From an uncultured Alphaproteobacteria bacterium (lineage in GTDB: Bacteria > Pseudomonadota > Alphaproteobacteria > RF32 > CAG-239): a DNA stretch of 13,109 nucleotides. The notes beneath the pieces were generated by a model, which was not told the origin of the DNA, ran no database searches, and saw nothing but the letters and a program-made list of their open reading frames with translations. The position numbers were made by a program, and so were the translations under genes. Numbering within the stretch: position 1 is the stretch's first letter; every line of letters begins with the position of its first letter. The stretch covers positions 1 through 13,109 of the forward strand of contig CAJUAK010000020.1 in assembly GCA_910584385.1 (NCBI GenBank), read 5' to 3'. This document shows, in pieces, positions 7,862-13,109 of the stretch.

Positions 7862-7881
7862 AATGTAACAAAATGTAACAA
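7862..7881. repeat. Perfect tandem 10-bp repeat in the divergent promoter region
   Basis: AATGTAACAA occurs twice without a gap (7862-7871 and 7872-7881). On the minus strand it reads as two copies of TTGTTACATT, between the predicted lipoprotein promoter and its start codon. The 10-bp period places both copies on nearly the same face of the helix, as in some operators. It could also be a chance low-complexity repeat. Confidence 0.5.
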
Positions 7882-7893
7882 GATTTTAAAAGC

Positions 7894-7922
7894 TTTTTAC
7901 CAAAAAAAATGATATATGTAAA
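7894..7922 (-). promoter_or_regulatory. Predicted promoter of the TolC-like lipoprotein gene
   Basis: On the minus strand, TTTACA (7922-7917) and TAAAAA (7899-7894) are 17 bases apart. The predicted start falls near 7887, just before the tandem TTGTTACATT repeat, with a leader of roughly 40 nt. The elements match consensus 5/6 and 4/6, so this is a moderate call in AT-rich DNA. Confidence 0.45.
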
Positions 7923-7962
7923 CCAAAATCAAATGATTAAACAGCTTAGAGGTAAAAAACAC

Positions 7963-8982
7963 ATGACAAAATTAATCAAAGTTGCCGTAATCGGCGCGGG
8001 AATGATGGGTAAAAATCACCTTAAAACATACAAAAGCCTGCAAGGCGTAGAACTTGTCGGCGTATACGATATTTTTCCGGATGCATGCAAAGCCGCTGCG
8101 GAAACTTTTGGCATCAAGGCTTTTTCATCATTGGAAGAAGTAGCCGCTAACGTAGATGCCGTCAGCGTTGTAACCACATCTGTTACCCATGCTGAAGTTG
8201 GAGAATTTTTCCTGAATCACAAAATTCATTGTTTAATGGAAAAACCTTTGGCCACAACGGAAGACGAATGCCAAAGATTGATTAAAGCCGCAAAAAAGAA
8301 TAATGTAACCCTTTTGGTTGGACATATTGAACAATTCAACCCCGCTGTTGAACAAATGCACAAATTGTTAAGCGACACATCAAAAATCCGTTCCATCACA
8401 GCTCAGAGAATGTCTGCCGCTTCCGGACGCATTACAGACGTTGATGTTTCAATGGATTTGATGATTCATGATATGGAAGTCATCCAATCTTTGGTAAAAT
8501 CTCCGGTTAAAAAAGTCCATGCCGCTTCTGTTAAAACAAAAGAAAGCCCAGCCGGAAAAGACTATATCACGGCCCTTTTGGAATTTGAAAACGGCGCAAC
8601 GGCAAATTTAACCTCCAGCCGTATCACCCAAGCCCGGGTAAGAACCTTGTCCGTAACCACAGATACAAATTATATTGACATGGATTTCATTTCCCAAAGC
8701 ATTAACGTCCATACCCAGGGGCGCATGCCTTACATCAACAATGACGAAATTCCCGAATGGATGCATTATGGCTTAAAAGGAAGTGTTGAACAGCTGTTTA
8801 TTCCGACAAACCAGCCGCTGCAGGCAGAACTAAACCATTTCATTAATTGTGTAAATGGCAAAGATACGCCCCGCATCAGCGGAGAAAATGCCCTTGATGC
8901 ATTGCGCGTTATTTGGAAAGTTCAAGAACAGCTTGGATTTTTTAAACAAGACAATTCATCAAATACCTACGCTGTCGCTTAA
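7963..8982 (+). CDS. Gfo/Idh/MocA-family NAD(P)-dependent oxidoreductase
   Basis: A 339-residue sugar oxidoreductase. The N-terminal Rossmann fold has the dinucleotide-binding motif VIGAGMMG (9-16), and the family-typical EKP follows at 93-95 with LMEKPLA. The segment GHIEQFNPAV (120-129) and LMIHDME (166-172) form the expected active-site region. These resemble UDP-GlcNAc 3-dehydrogenase-type (GnnA-like) members, but no GnnB-like aminotransferase or lipid A gene is next to it, so the substrate remains open. An in-frame ATG at 7909 would add 18 residues lacking family similarity. I chose 7963 because MTKLIKVAVIGAG is the normal N-terminus and AGAGG (7948-7952) is upstream. It probably acts in the cytoplasm on a nucleotide sugar or cyclitol. 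It is followed after 2 nt by truA, suggesting one transcript. Confidence 0.92.
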   Translation: MTKLIKVAVIGAGMMGKNHLKTYKSLQGVELVGVYDIFPDACKAAAETFGIKAFSSLEEVAANVDAVSVVTTSVTHAEVGEFFLNHKIHCLMEKPLATTEDECQRLIKAAKKNNVTLLVGHIEQFNPAVEQMHKLLSDTSKIRSITAQRMSAASGRITDVDVSMDLMIHDMEVIQSLVKSPVKKVHAASVKTKESPAGKDYITALLEFENGATANLTSSRITQARVRTLSVTTDTNYIDMDFISQSINVHTQGRMPYINNDEIPEWMHYGLKGSVEQLFIPTNQPLQAELNHFINCVNGKDTPRISGENALDALRVIWKVQEQLGFFKQDNSSNTYAVA

Positions 8983-8984
8983 GA

Positions 8985-9725
8985 ATGAGATTTAAAATTA
9001 CCGTCGAATATGACGGAACAAACCTTCTTGGTTGGCAAAAACAACTTGACGGGCCTTCTGCTCAAGAATTTCTTGAGCAGGCCCTTTTTGCTTTTTCACA
9101 CCAAAAAGCCGAAGTCTTTTCTGCAGGAAGGACAGATGCCGGCGTCCATGCCTTGGCGCAGGTTTGCCATTTTGATATTGAAACTTCAATGGATTGTTTC
9201 CATTTAAGGGAAGCCTTGAATGCAAATTTAAGAATTTTAGAAGCTCCGGTAAATGTCATATCAGCCGAACAGGCCGGCAGCGATTTTCATGCCCGCTTTT
9301 CAGCAAAAAAACGCGGATACATATACAGATTGCTTAACCGCCGTGCAAATTCCGTTTTACTGCAAAACCGCGTTTGGTGGGTTCCTTTTCCTTTAGATAT
9401 TGAAAAAATGCGCGAAGGCGCAAAATATCTGCTCGGGCATCATGATTTTACATCTTTCAGAGCCTCTGCCTGCCAAGCCTTATCGCCTCTAAAAACATTG
9501 GATAAGCTTGAAATAACCCGGCAAGGGGATGAAATAATTTTTGAAGTTGAAGCAAAATCATTTCTGCACCACCAGGTCAGAAATATGGTTGGCACCCTAA
9601 AAATGGTTGGAAATAATCAAATATCCCCGCAAGATGTCAAAACAATATTAGAAAAGAAAGATCGCAAAGCCGCCGGTCCGACAGCTCCGGCTTGCGGGCT
9701 TTATCTGAATAAAGTAGAATATTAA
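8985..9725 (+). CDS. truA: tRNA pseudouridine(38-40) synthase TruA
   Basis: Converts uridines 38-40 of the anticodon stem-loop of many tRNAs to pseudouridine. Its 246 aa match the family. The N-terminal RFKITVEYDGTNLLGWQ is typical, and the catalytic motif SAGRTDAGVHA contains the nucleophilic aspartate D51. The family blocks SAKKRGYIYRL (about 105-115), HHDFTSFRA and SFLHHQVRNMVGTL are also present. The start lies 2 nt after the preceding stop and lacks a clear Shine-Dalgarno, so translation probably depends on the upstream oxidoreductase gene. Its stop (9723-9725) directly abuts the dnaQ stop on the other strand. In many bacteria truA follows fmt; that partner is absent here. Confidence 0.97.
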   Translation: MRFKITVEYDGTNLLGWQKQLDGPSAQEFLEQALFAFSHQKAEVFSAGRTDAGVHALAQVCHFDIETSMDCFHLREALNANLRILEAPVNVISAEQAGSDFHARFSAKKRGYIYRLLNRRANSVLLQNRVWWVPFPLDIEKMREGAKYLLGHHDFTSFRASACQALSPLKTLDKLEITRQGDEIIFEVEAKSFLHHQVRNMVGTLKMVGNNQISPQDVKTILEKKDRKAAGPTAPACGLYLNKVEY

Positions 9726-10406
9726 TTACCACAAACCGACTTTAAGCTTGTTTTGCAAAAAATCATTATGTGCGGCAAGTTCTTCCTCGCTGATTGCAAA
9801 ATTTCTGGCCGCCCGAAATTCTCTTGAAACATTGCCCGCATCAAAACTTTTTTCAGTCTTTTTGCTTTCCTGGCTAAGCATAAAACTGGGTTCTTGCCCG
9901 CCCAACAACTGCAAATAGACATCTGCAAGCAGCTCCGCATCAAGCAAAGCGCCGTGTTTTGTACGATTGCTGTTATCAATTCCATAGCGGCGGCAAAGGG
10001 CATCCAAATTAACCCTTGAACCGGGAAAAAGCCTGCGCGCGATTTCCAAAGTATCAACCACCCTGCTCCAATCCAAAGTCGGACGGTTAATTACCTTCAG
10101 CTCATAATTAAGAAAATTTATATCAAAAGAAGCATTATGCGCAACAAGCGTGGCATCCCCTATAAATTCCAGCCATTCATCGGCAATTTGAATAAAAGTC
10201 GGAAATTGTTTCAAATATTCATAAGACAAGCCATGAACTTTAAAAGCTTCTTCAGGAACATCCCTTTCCGGATTAATATATTGATGATAAGTAACGCCTG
10301 TCGGCATGTGATTAATAAGCTCAATTGCGCCTATTTCAACCAGCCTGTCCCCTTTATCGGCATCAAAGCCTGTTGTTTCCGTATCAAAAACAATTTCTCT
10401 TACCAT
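9726..10406 (-). CDS. dnaQ: DNA polymerase III epsilon subunit (3'-5' proofreading exonuclease)
   Basis: Proofreading subunit of the replicative polymerase, 226 aa, of the DEDDh exonuclease family. The metal ligands are visible: D8 and E10 in FDTETTG, D95 in HNASFDINFL, and the pair H151/D156 in KHGALLDAELL. After the exonuclease domain, QEPSFML (171-177) could be a sliding-clamp binding motif (inference by analogy with E. coli epsilon). The remaining C-terminus is a short, variable polymerase-binding tail. Its ATG at 10406 overlaps the end of coaE by 7 nt, in the arrangement CAATGGTAA, so translation is probably coupled. The coaE-dnaQ order is typical of the alphaproteobacterial origin neighbourhood. 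Confidence 0.96.
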   Translation of the reverse strand: MVREIVFDTETTGFDADKGDRLVEIGAIELINHMPTGVTYHQYINPERDVPEEAFKVHGLSYEYLKQFPTFIQIADEWLEFIGDATLVAHNASFDINFLNYELKVINRPTLDWSRVVDTLEIARRLFPGSRVNLDALCRRYGIDNSNRTKHGALLDAELLADVYLQLLGGQEPSFMLSQESKKTEKSFDAGNVSREFRAARNFAISEEELAAHNDFLQNKLKVGLW

Positions 10407-10984
10407 TGGTTTAATCCCTGGATTATTGCAAACATCTCCTGCCGCAGGACATTATGCGGCTGATCCGTATCAATAACGATATCTGCCTTTTCTTTTTTTT
10501 CAGATTGTTTCATCTGCACATCATTAATCTTGTCAAAATCTTCCGCAGAAACATTATCTCGCGCCATCACGCGTTTCTTCTGCAATTCATAACCAACATC
10601 AGCAACAATAACCAAATCGCAGTATTTATCCCAACCCATTTCAAAAAGCAAAGCCACATCAATAAAAAAGATATCATCACAGTGGTTACAGCGGCGGATA
10701 ATGCTTTTCAAATTGCTTTTCAAAAAAGGATGAATAAGGCTTTCAAGCTTTTTAAGCTGTATTTTATCATTAAAAACAATATTGCGCAGCTTTCTTTTAT
10801 TAACCTTACCGCCCTCAACCACATTCGGAAAATTAGCCTGGATAACACTTATAAAATCTTTTTTATAATAAAGGCGTCGCACCCATCCATCTACGTCAAA
10901 AACAACATATCCCATCTGCCGCACAATGCCGGCGAGCGTTGTTTTTCCGCAGCCTATAGATCCCGTAATTGCCGCAATTTTCAT
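10400..10984 (-). CDS. coaE: Dephospho-CoA kinase
   Basis: Catalyses the last step of coenzyme A synthesis, phosphorylating the 3'-hydroxyl of dephospho-CoA with ATP in the cytoplasm. The 194 aa match the family. P-loop GSIGCGKTT is at 8-16, then VFDVDGWVRRLY with acidic D30/D32 in place of the usual DAD. The IHPFLK block (about 83-88), the segment FIDVALLFEMGW matching the family's DVPLLFE motif, and the RVMARD lid segment follow. The start has a good Shine-Dalgarno (AGGAAA). It is the first gene leftward from the proposed origin and is transcribed away from it. Maf and aroE, which often precede coaE in Alphaproteobacteria, are absent from this spot. Confidence 0.96.
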   Translation of the reverse strand: MKIAAITGSIGCGKTTLAGIVRQMGYVVFDVDGWVRRLYYKKDFISVIQANFPNVVEGGKVNKRKLRNIVFNDKIQLKKLESLIHPFLKSNLKSIIRRCNHCDDIFFIDVALLFEMGWDKYCDLVIVADVGYELQKKRVMARDNVSAEDFDKINDVQMKQSEKKEKADIVIDTDQPHNVLRQEMFAIIQGLNQW

Positions 10985-11005
10985 ATTGTTTCCTTAAAAC
11001 AAAAG

Positions 11006-11034
11006 CTTATAAGACTTATCAACAGAAAGGCCAA
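11006..11034 (-). promoter_or_regulatory. Possible coaE promoter
   Basis: On the minus strand, TTGGCC (11034-11029) and TATAAG (11011-11006) are 17 bases apart, about 20-25 bases upstream of the coaE ATG. A perfect DnaA box (11039-11047) sits 4 bases upstream of the -35, and the near-box TTATCAACA lies within the spacer. DnaA could therefore affect coaE transcription. The -35 match is weak. Confidence 0.4.
11016..11024 (+). promoter_or_regulatory. Degenerate DnaA box TTATCAACA
   Basis: One mismatch (C to A at position 6) from TTATNCACA. It lies within the possible coaE promoter, 14 bases from a perfect box. Confidence 0.4.
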
Positions 11035-11038
11035 AAAC

Positions 11039-11047
11039 TGTGCATAA
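11039..11047 (-). promoter_or_regulatory. DnaA box
   Basis: TGTGCATAA on the plus strand, which is TTATGCACA on the minus strand, a perfect match to TTATNCACA. It is the box nearest coaE. Confidence 0.75.
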
Positions 11048-11125
11048 CCTTCCCTCTTTTAGAATTTATACAATTTTATCACCGTTTTGTAAAATTTTAT
11101 ATAAGCAGTTACTAACAGGCAAAAA

Positions 11126-11149
11126 TTTTATCCCTGAAGCGGGATAAAA
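11126..11149. repeat. Perfect 9-bp inverted repeat in the origin region
   Basis: TTTTATCCC (11126-11134) and GGGATAAAA (11141-11149) flank the six-base loop TGAAGC. No long T-run follows on the plus strand. On the minus strand five T follow almost directly, so it could be a weak terminator for leftward transcription. It could also be a structural or protein-binding element of the origin. Confidence 0.6.
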
Positions 11150-11240
11150 AATAAAAGAAAAAAAAGTCAAAAAAAGCTTTACAGGAGTCCCTATTTGAAA
11201 AAAAAGAATAAAAAAACAGAAATAAAAAACTGCACCAAGC

Positions 11241-11249
11241 TTATGAACA
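11241..11249 (+). promoter_or_regulatory. Degenerate DnaA box TTATGAACA
   Basis: One mismatch from TTATGCACA, again C to A at position 6, and 11 bases from the perfect box at 11261-11269. Confidence 0.4.
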
Positions 11250-11260
11250 TGATATCAACA

Positions 11261-11269
11261 TGTGCATAA
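11261..11269 (-). promoter_or_regulatory. DnaA box, left arm of an inverted pair
   Basis: TGTGCATAA, a perfect consensus box on the minus strand. With 11286-11294 it forms a 10-bp inverted repeat (11261-11270 and 11285-11294) with a 14-base AT-rich spacer. Confidence 0.78.
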
Positions 11270-11285
11270 CCATGTATATAAAAAG

Positions 11286-11294
11286 TTATGCACA
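11286..11294 (+). promoter_or_regulatory. DnaA box, right arm of an inverted pair
   Basis: TTATGCACA, a perfect consensus box on the plus strand. It borders the AT-rich stretch that begins at about 11315. Confidence 0.78.
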
Positions 11295-11320
11295 ATAAGC
11301 ACAGGAATATACAAACAACT

Positions 11321-11345
11321 AAAAACTTTTAAAAATATATATTAA
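11321..11345. other. Candidate DNA unwinding element
   Basis: These 25 bases contain a single G/C (at 11326) and include alternating AT (ATATATAT). They lie between DnaA boxes at 11286-11294 and 11358-11366. This is the most AT-rich segment close to the boxes, as expected of an origin melting site. The role is inferred. Confidence 0.45.
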
Positions 11346-11357
11346 GGGAAGCATAAC

Positions 11358-11366
11358 TGTGCATAA
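11358..11366 (-). promoter_or_regulatory. DnaA box nearest rho
   Basis: TGTGCATAA, a perfect consensus box on the minus strand, 19 bases upstream of the rho -35 element. DnaA binding here could also influence rho transcription. Confidence 0.75.
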
Positions 11367-11385
11367 AACAGGCATGAAAATCCCT

Positions 11386-11414
11386 TTGACAAGATATAAT
11401 TTTAATTCTATAAA
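11386..11414 (+). promoter_or_regulatory. rho promoter
   Basis: TTGACA (11386-11391) and TATAAA (11409-11414) are spaced by exactly 17 bases. The predicted transcription start is near 11421, giving a short leader of about 47 nt. The leader holds no obvious attenuator hairpin, unlike the long rho leader of E. coli. Confidence 0.72.
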
Positions 11415-11467
11415 TTTAAACACCCTCCTACAAAAAAATTTTCCAAAACACATAAATAAGGTTAAAG

Positions 11468-12721
11468 ATGAATTTAAAAGACTTAAAACAGAAATCTCCT
11501 AAGGAGTTGTTATCTCAAGCTGAAGACTTAGGAATAGAAGACGCATCATCCATGCGTAAACAAGATTTAATGTTTGCCATTTTGAAAAAAGTGGCAGGAG
11601 ACGACCAAACGATATACGGCGAAGGCACAATAGAAGTCTTGCAAGACGGATTTGGCTTCTTGCGCTCTGCTCAATCAAACTATCTTGCCGGACCGGATGA
11701 TATTTATGTATCTCCTGCGCAAGTAAAGAAATTTGGCTTAAGGACAGGCGACACTGTTGAAGGTGAAATCCGCGCGCCAAAAGATAATGAACGTTATTTT
11801 GCTTTAACCAAAGTAAACCGTATTAATTTTGAAGATCCTGAACTTTCAAAACTCCGTATTAATTTTGATAACCTGACGCCTTTATACCCGACAGAAAAAT
11901 TAAACTTTGACATTATCTGCGGCGATAAAGATTACACAACCCGGGTTATTGACATCATTTCCCCTCAGGGAAAAGGGCAGCGCGGCTTGATTGTTGCTCC
12001 TCCCCGTACAGGTAAAACGGTTATGCTTCAAAACATAGCCCATGCGATTGCGGCAAACCATCCTGAGGCATATTTGATGGTTCTCTTGATTGATGAACGC
12101 CCTGAAGAAGTTACCGATATGACTCGTTCCGTAAAAGGAGAAGTCATTTCATCCACTTTTGACGAACCGGCTACCCGCCATGTCCAGGTTGCAGAAATGG
12201 TTATTGAAAAAGCCAAGAGATTAGTCGAAACAAAAAAAGATGTCATTATCCTTCTTGATTCAATAACGCGTCTCGGACGTGCTTATAACACGGTAATTCC
12301 TTCATCAGGAAAGGTCTTGACAGGCGGTGTTGATGCAAATGCCCTGCAACGTCCAAAACGCCTCCTGGGCGCTGCCAGAAACGTGGAAGAAGGCGGTTCT
12401 TTAACCATCATTGCCACGGCTCTTATTGATACGGGTTCGCGTATGGATGAAGTTATTTTTGAAGAATTTAAAGGAACCGGAAACTCTGAAATAATTTTGG
12501 ATAGAAAATTAACCGATAAGCGTTTATTCCCAACAATTGATATCACCCGTTCCGGAACCAGAAAAGAAGAATTGCTTGTTGACCGCCAGCGTTTAACAAA
12601 AATGTGGGTTCTTCGCCGTGTCTTAATGCAAATGGGCATGACCGACGGCATGGAATTTTTGCTGGATAAATTGAAAAACAGCAAAGATAATGATGATTTC
12701 TTCATGAATATGAATTCTTAA
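11468..12721 (+). CDS. rho: Transcription termination factor Rho
   Basis: Hexameric RNA-dependent ATPase and helicase that ends untranslated transcripts. The 417 aa are a normal length without inserts. The N-terminal helical region (1-45) is followed by the cold-shock-like primary RNA-binding domain with GFGFLRS (61-67) and DDIYVSPAQVKKFGLRTGD (77-95). Walker A APPRTGKT is at 177-184 and LLIDERPEEVTDM at 206-218, with the catalytic glutamate probably E210. Walker B ILLDSITR is at 261-268. The Q-loop region GKVLTGGVDANALQRPKR (281-298) and R-loop region GTGNSEIILDRKLTDKRLFP (336-355) are conserved. The start at 11468 has AAGG 6 nt upstream. The gene has its own promoter, points away from the proposed origin, and ends in tandem TAA TAA just before a hairpin terminator. 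Confidence 0.98.
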   Translation: MNLKDLKQKSPKELLSQAEDLGIEDASSMRKQDLMFAILKKVAGDDQTIYGEGTIEVLQDGFGFLRSAQSNYLAGPDDIYVSPAQVKKFGLRTGDTVEGEIRAPKDNERYFALTKVNRINFEDPELSKLRINFDNLTPLYPTEKLNFDIICGDKDYTTRVIDIISPQGKGQRGLIVAPPRTGKTVMLQNIAHAIAANHPEAYLMVLLIDERPEEVTDMTRSVKGEVISSTFDEPATRHVQVAEMVIEKAKRLVETKKDVIILLDSITRLGRAYNTVIPSSGKVLTGGVDANALQRPKRLLGAARNVEEGGSLTIIATALIDTGSRMDEVIFEEFKGTGNSEIILDRKLTDKRLFPTIDITRSGTRKEELLVDRQRLTKMWVLRRVLMQMGMTDGMEFLLDKLKNSKDNDDFFMNMNS

Positions 12722-12751
12722 TAAGAAAGGCTCCGCAAGGAGCCTTTCTTA
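12722..12751. terminator. Bidirectional terminator between rho and an autotransporter gene
   Basis: A perfect 13-bp inverted repeat (12722-12734 and 12739-12751) with loop GCAA and core AGGCTCC/GGAGCCT. The T-rich right arm (CTTTCTTA) serves rightward transcription from rho. The symmetrical sequence on the other strand (CTTTCTTATT) serves the convergent autotransporter gene, whose stop is 2 bases away. The left arm overlaps the second TAA of rho. Confidence 0.88.
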
Positions 12752-12753
12752 GT

Positions 12754-13109
12754 TTAGAACGCGTAGCTGACGCCGATGTTAAAGCTTGTGGCATGATAAT
12801 CACTGCCAAAGGCCTGGCTGATGTTGCCATATAAAGCCCAGCCATTGTCCATATCTAAGCTGCCACCGGCCTCTATCCGGCCATAAGTCATATCCTTAAG
12901 GCTGTCTACTTTGTCAAGACCCGTGATTGCAACCTTGCCTTCTCCCATGTTATGGACGATTGCCGGCTTCAGGTATAACTTGCCTATCCCGTTATCAAGC
13001 TTGATGTTCTTTTCCGCTCTCAAGTATAACTCCGCTTCCAGATTCGATACATCATCATACTTCGCACTCTTCCCATATCTGTCATGGATATCATCATACT
13101 TTAATCCCG
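12754..13109 (-). CDS. Autotransporter C-terminal beta-barrel (5' part outside window)
   Basis: The reading frame is open from the TAA at 12754-12756 to the right edge, giving 118 visible codons; an apparent start at 13023 is only a TTG within the frame. Upstream residues read KYDDVSNLEAELYL, so the protein continues past the edge. Alternating hydrophobic strands such as YGRIEAGGSLDM, WALYGNISQAFG and SFNIGVSYAF are typical of the last strands of a type V autotransporter barrel. The terminal phenylalanine is the usual outer-membrane beta-signal recognised by the BAM machinery. The barrel would sit in the outer membrane and expose or release an N-terminal passenger not seen here. It converges on rho and shares its terminator. 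It is a different gene from the left-edge Pmp-like gene, which starts inside the window and is oriented away from here. Confidence 0.85.
   Translation of the reverse strand, partial: GLKYDDIHDRYGKSAKYDDVSNLEAELYLRAEKNIKLDNGIGKLYLKPAIVHNMGEGKVAITGLDKVDSLKDMTYGRIEAGGSLDMDNGWALYGNISQAFGSDYHATSFNIGVSYAF

Larger units (their letters stand above)
10985..11467. other. oriC: Probable chromosomal replication origin (oriC)
   Basis: This 483-bp divergent intergenic region between coaE and rho is about 27% GC and shows no credible gene. It holds four exact DnaA boxes of consensus TTATNCACA, all TTATGCACA: 11039-11047(-), 11261-11269(-), 11286-11294(+) and 11358-11366(-). By a rough base-composition estimate, well under one would be expected by chance. 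Two one-mismatch boxes are TTATCAACA (11016-11024) and TTATGAACA (11241-11249). The stretch 11321-11345 has a single G/C in 25 bases between two boxes and could be the unwinding element; 11087-11105 is another AT-rich candidate. There is a 9-bp hairpin at 11126-11149 and one GANTC (CcrM-type) site at 11185-11189. The flanking coaE-dnaQ and rho genes are classical alphaproteobacterial origin neighbours. Initiation activity is inferred, not shown. Confidence 0.8.

Noticed and set aside
10454..11047. 197-codon plus-strand open frame opposite coaE
   Set aside because: It is antisense to a clear dephospho-CoA kinase, has a Phe/Ile/Asn-rich composition with no recognisable domain, and runs into the proposed origin. 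It is a shadow frame.
11386..11400. TTGACA followed closely by TATAAT
   Set aside because: Only 3 bases separate them, so they cannot act as one promoter. TATAAA at 11409-11414 has the correct 17-base spacing.
10985..11467. CRISPR array, tRNA or small RNA gene in the coaE-rho gap
   Set aside because: No regularly spaced direct repeats, cloverleaf or promoter-terminator unit was seen; DnaA boxes explain the repeated motif.
12283..12705. 140-codon minus-strand open frame inside rho
   Set aside because: Antisense to highly conserved rho, with composition typical of a complementary frame and no domain.
13021..13023. Apparent start of an 89-residue protein at the right end
   Set aside because: The codon is TTG, and the same frame stays open to the window edge with beta-strand-like sequence, so it is internal to a larger autotransporter.

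Overview
The window is AT-rich bacterial chromosome. Its core genes (rho, a coaE-dnaQ pair with overlapping ends, truA, rarA) and outer-membrane autotransporters indicate a Gram-negative bacterium. The coaE-dnaQ pair next to rho is the gene neighbourhood typically found around the replication origin of Alphaproteobacteria. Together with the low GC content, this suggests an uncultured, possibly host- or gut-associated alphaproteobacterium; that taxonomic guess is inference. No mobile element, CRISPR array, tRNA or rRNA was found.

Left edge to about 7.85 kb, all on the minus strand. The 5' part of a secreted autotransporter-type gene with six chlamydial-Pmp-like GGA[IF]/FxxN repeats runs off the left edge. 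Upstream of it lies a tightly packed set: a large TolC-like lipoprotein with a C-terminal SPOR domain, then a pentapeptide-repeat protein with a charged helical tail, then a two-TM VirD4/TraG-like type IV coupling ATPase, then the DNA-repair ATPase RarA. The last three are separated by 1 and 5 bases, so they are probably translated from one message. The first three genes form the least familiar part of the window and could be envelope and cytoplasmic parts of a dispersed secretion-like machine. No relaxase or other type IV secretion gene is visible.

7.96-9.73 kb, plus strand. A Gfo/Idh/MocA-family sugar oxidoreductase is followed two bases later by truA. truA then meets dnaQ tail to tail with no spacer. 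dnaQ and coaE are on the minus strand and overlap by 7 bases.

10.985-11.467 kb. This divergent intergenic region between coaE and rho is about 27% GC. It carries four perfect DnaA boxes (TTATGCACA in either orientation), two one-mismatch boxes, a 9-bp hairpin and a very AT-rich stretch between boxes. I read it as the probable chromosomal replication origin (oriC). Most genes to its left are on the minus strand and rho to its right is on the plus strand, so both sides mostly point away from it, as expected around an origin.

11.47-13.1 kb. rho has a good promoter and ends in tandem TAA stops followed by a strong hairpin that probably terminates transcription from both sides. Just beyond it, on the minus strand, is the C-terminal beta-barrel end of a second autotransporter, whose 5' part lies outside the window.
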